DNA of 64,000 bases from Polyangia bacterium (GTDB lineage Bacteria; Myxococcota_A; Polyangia; Fen-1088), in contig DATATI010000036.1 of NCBI GenBank assembly GCA_036268875.1, positions 1 through 64,000 on the forward strand. Direction: 5' to 3'. Numbering within the stretch: position 1 is the first letter of the stretch; every line of letters starts with the position of its first letter. The notes under the pieces were generated by a model that saw only the letters and a program-made list of their open reading frames with translations, was not told the DNA's origin and ran no database searches. The translations under genes were made by a program, and so were the position numbers. Below are positions 42,704-51,753 of the stretch, piece by piece.

Positions 42704-42915
42704 GGTGGTCCCCTCCGATAGATCGGATGAGGCGCATCACAGCAATCGACGTTCCAATCGGCAGGGATCCGCGCGTTGCCGACGCGCGCGGTTTTTCCGC
42801 GGCCGTCGCGCGGTTACGCGGGTGGCGCGTCCGCGAACCTGGGCCGCTGCTTCGGGAATCACCGGATCCCGGCATCGCCATCCGAAAATCGGCGAGCGGT
42901 GATGTCTCCGCTGCG

Positions 42916-45384
42916 TTAGGCGCCGTCGCCGAATTCCAGGCGCGCGGCGCCCGCGTCGCGCGACGCCGCCAGATCGAGGATCAGGCGGCCCATCACCGGC
43001 GTTCCGGTCGGGCCCGGCCATTTGCGCCGGCGCGTGCGGCCCTTGGCCACCAGATCGCCCAGCTCGGCGTCGGAGATCCGCCGGCCGCCGGCCTGGAACC
43101 ACACCACGAAGCCGCATCCCTCGCGCCAGCGCGTGCAGCCCCAGCCGCGTTTTCCGGCCACCAGCGTGCCCTGTTGACAGCGCGGGCAGGCCAGCGGCGC
43201 AGGGGGCGCGGCGGGTGGCGCCGCTTTCTTTTTCTTGGCAGGCGTCGCCGGTGATGGTGTCGATTGCGCCCGCGGTGTCGCTTCGGGTTGCGCCGCCGCC
43301 GCGCTGGCCGGGCGGGCCCGGATCGCCGTCACCACGTCGCGAACATAGCCGGCGATGTCCGTCATGAAGGCGGCGCGGGTTTCCTGTCCGCGCGCCACCC
43401 GGGCCAGGCGCGCCTCCCACTGTCCGGTCAATTCAGGCGAGGCCAGGCTGGCCACCGGCAGCGTGTCGATCAATCCCGCGCCCAGCGCGGTCGCGCGCAG
43501 CTGCTTGCCCTCGCGCACGACGAAGCCGCGGCGGATCAGGATCTCGATCGTCGCCGCGCGGGTGGCCGGCGTGCCCAGGCCGAACTCGCGCATCGCCGCG
43601 CGCAGGGTCTCGTCGGCGATCTCCCGGCCGGCGTATTCCATCGCGGTCAGCAGCGTGGCCTCGGTGTGCGGCGTCGGTGGCCTGGTCTGCTTGGCCAAGG
43701 ATTCGAATCGGCCGTCCAGCCGTTGGCCTTCGCGCAGCGGCGGCAAGGCCGGGCCACCGTCGCTGTCGGTGTCCACGGCACGGGCGCCATTTTTATCGGT
43801 GGCCGGGGGACGCGCCTCGCCGAGCTGGGCCACCGCCTGCCAGCCGGCGGCCAGGCGCACGCGGCCGCGGGCGAAGAAGCGATCCGGTGGCGGCGGCAGC
43901 GCCGACAGCGCCGTCTCGTCGGTGGTGGCGCCGTCGCCAGGCAGCGCCGGCGGTGACTGTTCGGCGGCCGGGGCGCCCACCCGCACCACCACGTCGGTCA
44001 AGGCGAACTCGGCGTCAGGATGAAAGGCACCCAGAAATCGTCGCGCCACCAGATCGAAGATGCGGCCTTCGTCGACGGACAGATCATCCAGACGCACCGC
44101 CTTGCCGGTGGGGATGATGGCGTGGTGGTCGTGCACCTTGGCGTCGTCGAAGATCCGGCGCGGCCGTCCGGTCGGCTTGGCCAGCAGCGGTTGCGCGAAG
44201 GCGGCGTACGGCGGCAGCGCCGCCAGCGCGGCGAAAATCTTCGGCAGCTCGCCCGCCACGTCTCCCGGCAGGTGGCGGGCATCGGTGCGCGGGTAGCTGA
44301 GGATCTTGTGCCGTTCGTAGAGCGCCTGCGCCGCAGCCAGCGTGGCGGTGGCGGACAAGCCAAAGCGCCGGTTCGCCGTTCTTTGCAGCGACGTCAGATC
44401 GAACAGCAGCGGCGGCGGCTCGCGCGAAATGCGCTGGCGCAGGCGTTCCACCAACGGCCCGGCTGGATCACCGGCGCCGCCATGGGCGTCCGTGCGGGCC
44501 AGTAGTTCCTCGGCCAACGCGCGCGCATCAAGGCGCGGCTGGATCGTCTTGCCGGTCGGCGCCGGCAATCCCCAGGTGGCGGCGAACGGGGCCGGCGCAT
44601 CGCCGGTGGTGGTGGCCTCGTCGGCGCTGGTGGCGAACGTGCCGCGCACCTCCCAGTAATCGCGCGGACGAAATTGCCGGATCTCCTGATCGCGTTTGAC
44701 CACGATGGCCAGCGTGGGCGTCTGCACGCGGCCGATCGAATAAAGGGGGGCGTCCGACGATGACGGCCGCCCGTGTCCGCGCGCCGGCTGCGGGGCGCGT
44801 GGCAGGCGCGGACCGGGCGCGTTCAGGCGGGCGGCCACGGTGACGGCGCGGGTGGCGTTCATTCCCACCAGCCAGTCCGCTTCTGATCGGCTGCGGGCGG
44901 CGTCGGCCAGCGGATCGTAGGCCGCGCCCGGGCGCAGCGCCGCGAAGCCGTCGCGGATCGCGTCGTCGGTCAGCGACGAGATCCAGAGCCGCCGCACCGG
45001 CAGCCGGCTGCCCGCCAGCTCGTAGACGTAACGAAAGATGAGCTCGCCTTCGCGGCCGGCGTCGCAGGCATTCACCACCTCGGTGAAGCGACGGTCGCGC
45101 AGAAATCCGGTCACCGCCCGCAGCTGATCGCGCGTGCCGGCCACCCCGCGCAGGCGAAACTGCGCCGGCAGCATCGGCAACGTGTCCAGCCGCCACGCTT
45201 TCCAGCGTCCGTCGTACGTGGCCGGTTCTTCCAGCTCGACCAGGTGGCCGATGCACCAGGTGATCACGCGGCCGTTGCCTTCGACCGCGGTCCGGTTGCC
45301 ACCGCCGCCACGCACGCCCAGCACGCGGGCCAGGTCGCGCCCGACGGACGGTTTCTCGGCGACGATCAATTGCACGGCGGTCAC
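42916..45384 (-). CDS. topB: DNA topoisomerase III
   Basis: An 822-residue type IA topoisomerase of the TopB kind. The Toprim domain starts LIVAEKPSVGRDLARVLGV and contains NACDAGREGELIFRYVYEL with the metal-binding acidic residues. Other landmarks are LYSIGRVQTPTLAIVVKRDQ and the catalytic segment ILSYPRTDARHLPGD with the active-site Tyr364, and GLGTPATRAATIEILIRRG. A C-terminal zinc-ribbon-like part has CPRCQQGTLVAGKRGWGCTR. Compared with E. coli TopB it carries a Pro/Arg-rich insert before LYSIGRVQ and an Ala/Pro linker before the ribbon. It decatenates DNA. The GTG start has only a weak upstream site. Confidence 0.95.
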   Translation of the reverse strand: MTAVQLIVAEKPSVGRDLARVLGVRGGGGNRTAVEGNGRVITWCIGHLVELEEPATYDGRWKAWRLDTLPMLPAQFRLRGVAGTRDQLRAVTGFLRDRRFTEVVNACDAGREGELIFRYVYELAGSRLPVRRLWISSLTDDAIRDGFAALRPGAAYDPLADAARSRSEADWLVGMNATRAVTVAARLNAPGPRLPRAPQPARGHGRPSSSDAPLYSIGRVQTPTLAIVVKRDQEIRQFRPRDYWEVRGTFATSADEATTTGDAPAPFAATWGLPAPTGKTIQPRLDARALAEELLARTDAHGGAGDPAGPLVERLRQRISREPPPLLFDLTSLQRTANRRFGLSATATLAAAQALYERHKILSYPRTDARHLPGDVAGELPKIFAALAALPPYAAFAQPLLAKPTGRPRRIFDDAKVHDHHAIIPTGKAVRLDDLSVDEGRIFDLVARRFLGAFHPDAEFALTDVVVRVGAPAAEQSPPALPGDGATTDETALSALPPPPDRFFARGRVRLAAGWQAVAQLGEARPPATDKNGARAVDTDSDGGPALPPLREGQRLDGRFESLAKQTRPPTPHTEATLLTAMEYAGREIADETLRAAMREFGLGTPATRAATIEILIRRGFVVREGKQLRATALGAGLIDTLPVASLASPELTGQWEARLARVARGQETRAAFMTDIAGYVRDVVTAIRARPASAAAAQPEATPRAQSTPSPATPAKKKKAAPPAAPPAPLACPRCQQGTLVAGKRGWGCTRWREGCGFVVWFQAGGRRISDAELGDLVAKGRTRRRKWPGPTGTPVMGRLILDLAASRDAGAARLEFGDGA

Positions 45385-45444
45385 AGCTTACCGGTTTATC
45401 GGCGGCGGGTGCCGCTGGGTGCGTGAGAAAAAAACGGATCGCGA

Positions 45445-47388
45445 TCAGCGGCGGGGGCAGCGTTCGTCGGGCGCGCGACCGTGCAGCGGGCTCAGGCGAA
45501 ACCGGGCGACGCGCGCACCGTCGGGGCTGACGGCCAGGTCCAGCTTCAGGTCGCCGCCGCGCGCGCAGGTCAGGCCCAAAGTGGCCTTGCTTTGACCATC
45601 GCCGTCCAACGGACGATCGACGTGACAGGCGCCGTGCGTGGCGCCGGTGGTCTTGAACAGCGACTGCATGGCGTACCGGGAAAACGTCGGCGCCAGCAGC
45701 CTGGTGAAGGTCGATTCGTTCCATTCGGCGGTCAACCCGGCGATGCGTCCGGCGATCTCCGACAGCCGCGCCGAGGGCGGCAGCTCGCGCGATTCAAGCA
45801 GGGCCTCGGTGATGAGACCGTCGGGTCCTAGGGCCAGGTTGTATTCCAGCCGGCCGTGTTCACAAGCGGCGGAGAACGTCGCCTGGTTGGGGGCGTCGGT
45901 CGGTATCGGCGTGAGCGTCGGACGTCCGCAGGCGCCGTGCAGCGCCTTCAAGCGAGCGGCGATCGCCATCGCCTGGGCAGCGGACACCGCCGCGCGAAAC
46001 GACGGCGTGAACGCCTGGGCATAGTCCGCCTCGCGAAAATTGGCGTAGAGATTCGCCGCCTGATCCGCCGCGTGTTGCAAGGCCGGACTGGCCGGCCTCA
46101 CGCGCGGGGCCAGCGCGCCCGAGCCGCGCAGGATGTCCAGCGCGCCTTCGACGATCGGATCGCTGTCGACGTCCGCCAGGTTGGTCAGGAACACCAATCC
46201 GACGCCTCGCTGGGGCAGAAAGGCGATCGCCGAGGAGAAGCCTTCCGTGCCGCCGTTGTGGCGGACCACCTGCTCGTAGGCGCAGGTTTGAACGAAGTGC
46301 CACCCGAGGCCGATACCGGTGGCGTAGGCGGCGATCGGCCCGTCGTGCTCGTCGGCTGGGCTCGCCAGATCGACACGCAGGCCGGTCAGGCGCTGCGGCG
46401 TGTGCGCTTCGCGAACCGAGCTGCGCCGGACCGGGCCTCTGTCGTCGCCGCTGCGGGCTGGATAAGCCGCCAATTGAAACGCCACATAGCGCGCCAGATC
46501 GCGCACCGACGAATAGAGCCCGCCAGCCGCTTCGGAGGCGCCGAGCCGCCAGTACCCGATAGCGACTGGACCGTTCGGCCCACGCCGATAGGCGACCGCC
46601 AGGTGATCGGCGGCGACATCGCCCGCCGCCCAGCGGCTGGCGTTCATGCCCAAGGGCGCGAGGATCGTCTGATTGACGTAGTCGCGGTAGCGCAGGCCGG
46701 ACACGCGTGTGATCACCGCGCCCAGCAGGCCGAACCCAAAGTTCGAGTACAGCGCCCCGGCGCCCGGTGGAAACACCAGCGTCGTGCTCGGCAGGACGTC
46801 GAGCATCTCTGGTTCCGTGACGTCGTGATCGGATTGCGCGTAAGTGAAGGCGCCCACGCGCGGCAGCCCGGAGGTGTGCGTCAGCAAGTGGCGCAGCGTG
46901 ATGGGCGCCGAATCGGCGGTCGGGTATCTCACCGCGCCGAGCGCGGGCAGATAACGGGACGCCGGATCGTCGAAGGCCAGCTTGCCCTGGTCGCGCAGCC
47001 GGAGCATCGCCAGGCCGGTGAAGGTCTTGGTGATCGAGCCGATGCGGTAGACCGTGTCGGCGTCGGCGGGATGCTTGCCGTCGAGATCGCGCACGCCGAA
47101 CCCTTTTTCGTAGGCCAGCGCGCCGTCGATGATCACGCCCACCGCCAGGCTGGGCAGCTGGTTCGCGCTTTGTTGTTCGGCGAAGTATTTCTCCAAGGCG
47201 GGGAACGTCGCCGCCAGCTTGGCGCGCCGAGCGGGATCGGTGAACCCGGCCACAGCGACGGGCGGGGTGAGCACCTGAATCGCCGGCACGCTGGAAGGCG
47301 CGGGCATTGCCGTCACCGGCGCCGGCCGCGGCGTGTCGGCGCAGGCAGCGCAGAGAGTGGCGCACGCAAGAGCAAGACGGCGGAACAT
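45445..47388 (-). CDS. Class C beta-lactamase-fold serine hydrolase, exported
   Basis: A 647-residue exported protein. A short leader (MFRRLALACATLCAACADTP) suggests export, possibly as a lipoprotein though the lipobox is not canonical. The catalytic domain (about 60-400) has the SxxK motif as Ser118-Ile-Thr-Lys121 in RIGSITKTFTGLAML, the Tyr-Ser-Asn motif in GALYSNFGFGLLG, and a His-Asn-Gly-Gly variant of the third motif (VVRHNGGTEGF). The last 200 residues form a separate domain with conserved Cys pairs (HGACGRPTLTPIP, FSAACEHGRLEYNL). It may be an esterase or peptidase acting on cell wall or D-amino-acid peptides. It is divergent from the EamA gene, 53 bp away. Confidence 0.8.
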   Translation of the reverse strand: MFRRLALACATLCAACADTPRPAPVTAMPAPSSVPAIQVLTPPVAVAGFTDPARRAKLAATFPALEKYFAEQQSANQLPSLAVGVIIDGALAYEKGFGVRDLDGKHPADADTVYRIGSITKTFTGLAMLRLRDQGKLAFDDPASRYLPALGAVRYPTADSAPITLRHLLTHTSGLPRVGAFTYAQSDHDVTEPEMLDVLPSTTLVFPPGAGALYSNFGFGLLGAVITRVSGLRYRDYVNQTILAPLGMNASRWAAGDVAADHLAVAYRRGPNGPVAIGYWRLGASEAAGGLYSSVRDLARYVAFQLAAYPARSGDDRGPVRRSSVREAHTPQRLTGLRVDLASPADEHDGPIAAYATGIGLGWHFVQTCAYEQVVRHNGGTEGFSSAIAFLPQRGVGLVFLTNLADVDSDPIVEGALDILRGSGALAPRVRPASPALQHAADQAANLYANFREADYAQAFTPSFRAAVSAAQAMAIAARLKALHGACGRPTLTPIPTDAPNQATFSAACEHGRLEYNLALGPDGLITEALLESRELPPSARLSEIAGRIAGLTAEWNESTFTRLLAPTFSRYAMQSLFKTTGATHGACHVDRPLDGDGQSKATLGLTCARGGDLKLDLAVSPDGARVARFRLSPLHGRAPDERCPRR

Positions 47389-47441
47389 GGGCGCGACTAT
47401 ACTGCGCGTCGGTCGCATCGCCTCGCCCGCCGGAGAGCCGC

Positions 47442-48353
47442 CTGAATTCATCGCTTGCCCTGTCGTCCGCCGAATCCAACCCCGGCGTCAAACCGTGGCT
47501 GGCCTTCGGGGCGTGCGGCGCCATCTGGGGCAGCACGTTCTTGATGATCAGCATCGGCAACGACACGCTGGCGCCGGTGTGGGCGGCGACGCTGCGGCTG
47601 GTGCTGGCGGCTTTTTTACTGGGCGGTTTCACATTGGCGCGCGGCAAGCCGTGGCCGCGGGGCAGCGCCGCGCGGGCCGCCGTTGGCTACGGCGTTTGCC
47701 AGTTCGGGATCAATTTTCCGCTGCTTTACTGGGGCGAAAAGCTGGTGCCGTCGGGATTGTCGGCGGTCTTCTACGCCACCATCCCGCTGTCCAGCGCGTT
47801 TTTGACCCGCGCCTTCGGGATGGAACGTCTGACCGCCCCGAAGCTGATCGGCGCTGTCATTGCTTTCGCCGGCGTGGCGGCGCTGTTCTCCAGCAGCTTT
47901 CGCGGCCACGTGGCGTTGGTCGGCTTGCTGGCCATCTTCGTCGCCGCCACCGTCGCCGGTCTGGGCACCGTTCTGCTGAAGCGTGGCCCGCGCCAGGATC
48001 CGATCGCCGCCAACGCCGTCGGCTGCGCGGTGGGCGCGGTCATCGCCGGCACCATCAGCGCCATCAGCGGTGAAGCGCACGCGCTGCCGGCGACCTTCGG
48101 CGCGGCGTTGCCTCTGTTGTACCTGACCGTCGCTGGTTCGCTGGGGGCGTTCGTGATCATGTCGTGGCTGGTCAATCACTGGCCGGTCACGCGCACGAGC
48201 TATGTCACGGTGATCGTCCCGGTGATCGCGCTGGGACTGGGCAGCGTGGTGCGCGGCGAACCACTGACCCTGGCCAGCCTGGGCGGCACGGCGCTGGTGC
48301 TGGCCGGTTTGCTGATCGGGATGCGCCGCCCGCGTGCGAGCCTGACGACATGA
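47442..48353 (+). CDS. EamA-family (DMT) transporter
   Basis: A 303-residue membrane protein of the drug/metabolite transporter superfamily: ten hydrophobic segments in two EamA repeats, with the typical first helix AFGACGAIWGSTFLMISIG and LYWGEKLVPSGLSAVFYATI at the end of the first half. It likely exports a small metabolite. No ATG, GTG or TTG precedes the first helix closely. I chose CTG at 47442 because GGAG lies 6 nt upstream; a TTG at 47307 is the alternative but overlaps the divergent hydrolase gene. Its TGA overlaps the dehydratase ATG (ATGA), suggesting the pair handles related compounds. Confidence 0.75.
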   Translation: MNSSLALSSAESNPGVKPWLAFGACGAIWGSTFLMISIGNDTLAPVWAATLRLVLAAFLLGGFTLARGKPWPRGSAARAAVGYGVCQFGINFPLLYWGEKLVPSGLSAVFYATIPLSSAFLTRAFGMERLTAPKLIGAVIAFAGVAALFSSSFRGHVALVGLLAIFVAATVAGLGTVLLKRGPRQDPIAANAVGCAVGAVIAGTISAISGEAHALPATFGAALPLLYLTVAGSLGAFVIMSWLVNHWPVTRTSYVTVIVPVIALGLGSVVRGEPLTLASLGGTALVLAGLLIGMRRPRASLTT

Positions 48354-50050
48354 GCGACGAAAAACCAAAAGGCCTGCGCAGAAATCTGAGCAGCACCGGC
48401 GATCGCGACTTCGCGCTTTACCTGCGCCGGGTGTTCGCCCGATCGATGGGCTATTCGCTGGAGATGCTCGACCGGCCGATCGTCGGCATTGCCCAGACCG
48501 CCAGCGGGTTCAACAACTGCCACCGTCTGATGCCCGAACTGGTCGACGCCGTCAAGCGCGGCGTGCTGGCGGCGGGCGGTTTGCCCCTGGATTTCCCGAC
48601 CATTTCGCTGGGCGAGCTGTTCTTGCACCCGACCAGCCTGATGTTCCGCAACCTGATGGCCATGGACGTGGAAGAGATGATCCGCGCCCAGCCGATGGAC
48701 GCGGTGGTCCTGATCGGCGGCTGCGACAAGACCGTGCCGGCGCAGCTGATGGGCGCGCTGTCCGCCGACCTTCCCGCCATCCAGCTGGTCACCGGGCCGA
48801 TGATGGCGATGCCGTTTCACGGCGAACGGCTGGGCGCCTGCACCGACTGTCGGCGTTTCTGGGCCCAGTATCGCGGCGGCGCCTTCGATGAAGCGGGCAT
48901 CCGCGAGATCGAAGGGCGCCTGGCCACCACCGCCGGCACCTGCGCGGTGATGGGCACCGCCAGCACGATGGCCTGTCTGGCGGAAGCGCTGGGCATCAGT
49001 CTGCCTGACAGCGCGGCCATCCCGGCCGTGCACGCCGATCGCCTGCGCGCCGCCGAGGCCAGCGGCCGGCGGGCCGTCGCCCTGGCCGCCGCCGATCTTC
49101 GTCCGAGCGCGATCATCACGGAAAAATCCCTGGAAAACGCCGTGCGCGTGCTGCTGGCCATCGGTGGCTCGACGAACGCGGTGCTGCACTTGACGGCGAT
49201 CGCCGGCCGGCGCGGCCTCCCGCTGTCGCTGCGGCGGCTGAACGAACTGTCCGACGAGACGCCGGTGCTGGTGAATCTGAAACCGACCGGCGAACATTAC
49301 ATGCAGGATCTCCACGCCGCCGGCGGCCTTCACGCCGTGCTGTGGGAGCTGCGCGATGTCCTGCACCTGGACTGTCCGACGGTCAGCGGCCAAACCCTGG
49401 GCGATCGTCTGATGCAGCCGCCGGCCTGGGTCGATCGCGCGGTGGTCCGTTCGCGCGACAACCCGGTCGACGCGGTGGGGGGGCTGGTGGCGCTGTTTGG
49501 AAATCTGGCCCCGCAGGGCGCGCTGCTCAAGCGGTCGGCGGCGGATCCCGCGCTGTTCGAACGGCAGGGGCGGGCGGTGGTGTTCGAATCGCCGGACGAT
49601 CTGAATGCGCGCATCGACGATCCGGCTTTGGATGTGAACGCCGACGATTTTCTGGTGCTGAAGAACGCCGGGCCCACCAGCGCCGCCGCCATGCCCGAGG
49701 CCGGTTACCTGCCGATCCCGAAAAAGCTGGCCCAGGCCGGCGTGACGGACATGGTGCGGATCTCCGACGCGCGCATGAGCGGCACCGCCTACGGCACGGT
49801 GATCTTGCACGTCGCGCCCGACGCTGCCTCGGGCGGGCCGCTGGCCCTGGTGCGCTCGGGCGATCGCCTGCGCTTGTCGGTGCAGGCGCGTGCCCTGGAC
49901 CTCGAGGTCGACGACGCCGAGCTGGCCCGGCGCCGGGCCACGCTGGCGCTACCGCCGCGTCCGCCGCGCGGCTACGCCCGCCTTTACGCCGAGCAGATCA
50001 CCCAAGCCGATCAGGGTTGCGACTTTGAGTTTCTGCGAGGGGCGCGCTGA
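48350..50050 (+). CDS. IlvD/Edd-family dehydratase (sugar-acid or dihydroxy-acid)
   Basis: A 566-residue Fe-S dehydratase of the IlvD/Edd family. The three cluster-binding cysteines are visible: Cys57 in SGFNNCHRL, Cys125 in LIGGCDKTVP and Cys198 in TAGTCAVMGTASTMA; Lys127 and the Asp before it fit the metal site. FNNCH and the opening RRNLSSTGDRDFALYLRR are closer to arabonate/xylonate-type dehydratases than to IlvD of branched-chain amino-acid synthesis, so a sugar acid substrate is likelier, but this is inference. No other ilv or sugar-catabolism genes are adjacent. It is translationally coupled to an EamA exporter gene. Confidence 0.85.
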   Translation: MSDEKPKGLRRNLSSTGDRDFALYLRRVFARSMGYSLEMLDRPIVGIAQTASGFNNCHRLMPELVDAVKRGVLAAGGLPLDFPTISLGELFLHPTSLMFRNLMAMDVEEMIRAQPMDAVVLIGGCDKTVPAQLMGALSADLPAIQLVTGPMMAMPFHGERLGACTDCRRFWAQYRGGAFDEAGIREIEGRLATTAGTCAVMGTASTMACLAEALGISLPDSAAIPAVHADRLRAAEASGRRAVALAAADLRPSAIITEKSLENAVRVLLAIGGSTNAVLHLTAIAGRRGLPLSLRRLNELSDETPVLVNLKPTGEHYMQDLHAAGGLHAVLWELRDVLHLDCPTVSGQTLGDRLMQPPAWVDRAVVRSRDNPVDAVGGLVALFGNLAPQGALLKRSAADPALFERQGRAVVFESPDDLNARIDDPALDVNADDFLVLKNAGPTSAAAMPEAGYLPIPKKLAQAGVTDMVRISDARMSGTAYGTVILHVAPDAASGGPLALVRSGDRLRLSVQARALDLEVDDAELARRRATLALPPRPPRGYARLYAEQITQADQGCDFEFLRGAR

Positions 50051-50062
50051 CGGGCCAGCGCC

Positions 50063-50575
50063 TCAGCCGCCGATGCGATAGTACCCGTACGGCTGCAACT
50101 GCTGCGACTCGCGCGGGTAGCGGACCTTGCGCGAGGTCAGCTCTTTGATCGTCTGCCAGGCCTGATTGCCGTCGACGGAGTGGATGGTGTTCTTGTTGTA
50201 GTCGACGTCCACCACGATGAAGTGGTGGCTGGCCGACGCGATGAGGGCCACGTCTCCCGGCTGCATCCCTTGGTTGCCCCACACCAGCTTGACATCCGAC
50301 GACGGCCGCATCTTGCCGCCCATCAACGTCCAGCTGGCGTCCAGGCCGCATTCGCGCAGCACGCAGGTTGCGAAGATGCCGCACCACTGTTTGGCGTGGC
50401 CCTGCACTTTGACGCCGCCGCCATACCCCATCGCCTCTTTGGCTTCGGCGCCGGTGGGAGCGACCTCTGTTCCGGCGGTCTGGAAAAAATAGATCAAATC
50501 ATCGGGCGCGACCCGGTAAGAGCCGGGATCGGACCAATAGAGCGCGCGGTTGATGATGTCGTCTCGTCGGGACAT
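50063..50575 (-). CDS. CHAP/NlpC-P60-like cysteine peptidase-fold protein, no signal peptide
   Basis: A 170-residue protein with the layout of papain-like amidases: candidate Cys65 in HAKQWCGIFATCVLRECG, His117/His118 in GDVALIASASHHFIVVDVDY, and an Asp/Asn pair in HSVDGNQAW (Asp135, Asn137). The MQPGDVALI step before the His strand is typical of CHAP and NlpC/P60 domains. It begins MSRRDDIINRALYW and has no signal peptide or transmembrane helix. It could be a cytoplasmic amidase, or a cargo protein exported by another route (secretion-system or phage-derived). It lies alone between convergent (dehydratase) and divergent (lipoprotein) neighbours. Confidence 0.65.
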   Translation of the reverse strand: MSRRDDIINRALYWSDPGSYRVAPDDLIYFFQTAGTEVAPTGAEAKEAMGYGGGVKVQGHAKQWCGIFATCVLRECGLDASWTLMGGKMRPSSDVKLVWGNQGMQPGDVALIASASHHFIVVDVDYNKNTIHSVDGNQAWQTIKELTSRKVRYPRESQQLQPYGYYRIGG

Positions 50576-50703
50576 GGTCTTTCAATATCGCAGCTTCGAG
50601 AAAGCGGCGAATCTTTTTGGTGCGCTTGTGGCGACGCCGACGAAAACCGCGTGGCGAGCGCCTTCGTCTTCCTTTCCGACCACCATCCGCGTACGATGCG
50701 CCG

Positions 50704-51606
50704 ATGCGATTTGCGGTTGTCCTGTCTTTGTTGTTGGCGGGATTGGGCGTGGCGGGCTGTAAAGGCGGCCGCTCGCCGGCGCGCGACGCGGGGGACGTCT
50801 CCCTGGCGTGCGGAATGTGCAGTCCCAACGCCACCTGTGTGCAGGGCGGCGGGCCGACGATTGACGGCGCCACCGATGCGGCCGACGCCACCGACGAGGG
50901 TGCGACCGACGATGCGGGCGCGGACAGCGAAGCCGATGCGTCCGTCGACGATGCCGACGACGGCGCTGTCGCCGCCGCCGACGACGACGCCAGCGATGCG
51001 ATCTCCAGCAGCCCGCCCGCGCCGACCGGATCGTGCGTGTGCAACCCCGGCTTCGCTGGCGACGGGATCACCTGCACCGACGTGGCGGCCGGCTTGTCGG
51101 GACTGCGCTGGGCGTTGCCGTGCGGGGCCGATCTGGGCGGCCACGTCTGTGCCGCCACGACGGCGATGAGCATGAGCACCCTCAAAGGTGAGGCCGGAAA
51201 GACCTACGACGTCACGCTGCGCTTCCGCGGCGTGGTCGAGCAGCGGACCTATACCGGCGGCACCATCGACGGCTATTGGGTATCCGGTGCCCCGGCACCG
51301 ACGCCGGGAGACGCCTTCAACATTTACCAGCTCGGCATCTCGTCGCCGGCGCAGACGTTCTATCTCAACGCCGGCGCCTCCAGCATTTATCGTTGCTTCG
51401 CCATCGACTACCAGGAGACCATCGCGATGGCCGCCGGCGCCACCGTGACCCTGACGGCCGACGCCGTCGACGGCCACGAGATCGAAAACCTGGACATGAC
51501 CACCGACCCCGCCAATCCCATCATCGTTCCGGACGTTCCGCCGGCGCCGGCGGCGTACAACGGACAGTTCATCCAGATGGATGTGCTGTCAGTGGTCGCA
51601 CAGTAG
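50704..51606 (+). CDS. Lipoprotein with acidic tether, EGF-like module and beta-rich domain
   Basis: A 300-residue lipoprotein. The signal peptide ends AGLGVAGCKGGR. A Cys-containing stretch (CGMCSPNATCVQGGG) is interrupted by an Asp/Ala-rich tether of about 45 residues, then closes as CVCNPGFAGDGITCTD, so the EGF-like cysteine pattern appears split by the acidic insertion. The C-terminal domain (about 125-300) is beta-rich: TYDVTLRFRGVVEQRTYTGG and VTLTADAVDGHEIENLDMTT. I do not recognise it as a named family. The TAG at 51604 is in the same reading frame as the helicase that follows. Confidence 0.7.
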   Translation: MRFAVVLSLLLAGLGVAGCKGGRSPARDAGDVSLACGMCSPNATCVQGGGPTIDGATDAADATDEGATDDAGADSEADASVDDADDGAVAAADDDASDAISSSPPAPTGSCVCNPGFAGDGITCTDVAAGLSGLRWALPCGADLGGHVCAATTAMSMSTLKGEAGKTYDVTLRFRGVVEQRTYTGGTIDGYWVSGAPAPTPGDAFNIYQLGISSPAQTFYLNAGASSIYRCFAIDYQETIAMAAGATVTLTADAVDGHEIENLDMTTDPANPIIVPDVPPAPAAYNGQFIQMDVLSVVAQ

Positions 51607-51753
51607 TCGGGCAGGCGCGCGATCCTTTCTTCGTCGGGCAAACCCGAGCCGTCGACGTCGGCGGCGGCGGCAAACGATCCAGTTCCGCTGCGGGCGTGGC
51701 AGCGACGGGCGCTGGCGCAGTTTGAATCGAACCGCGGGCCGGATTTCCTGGCC

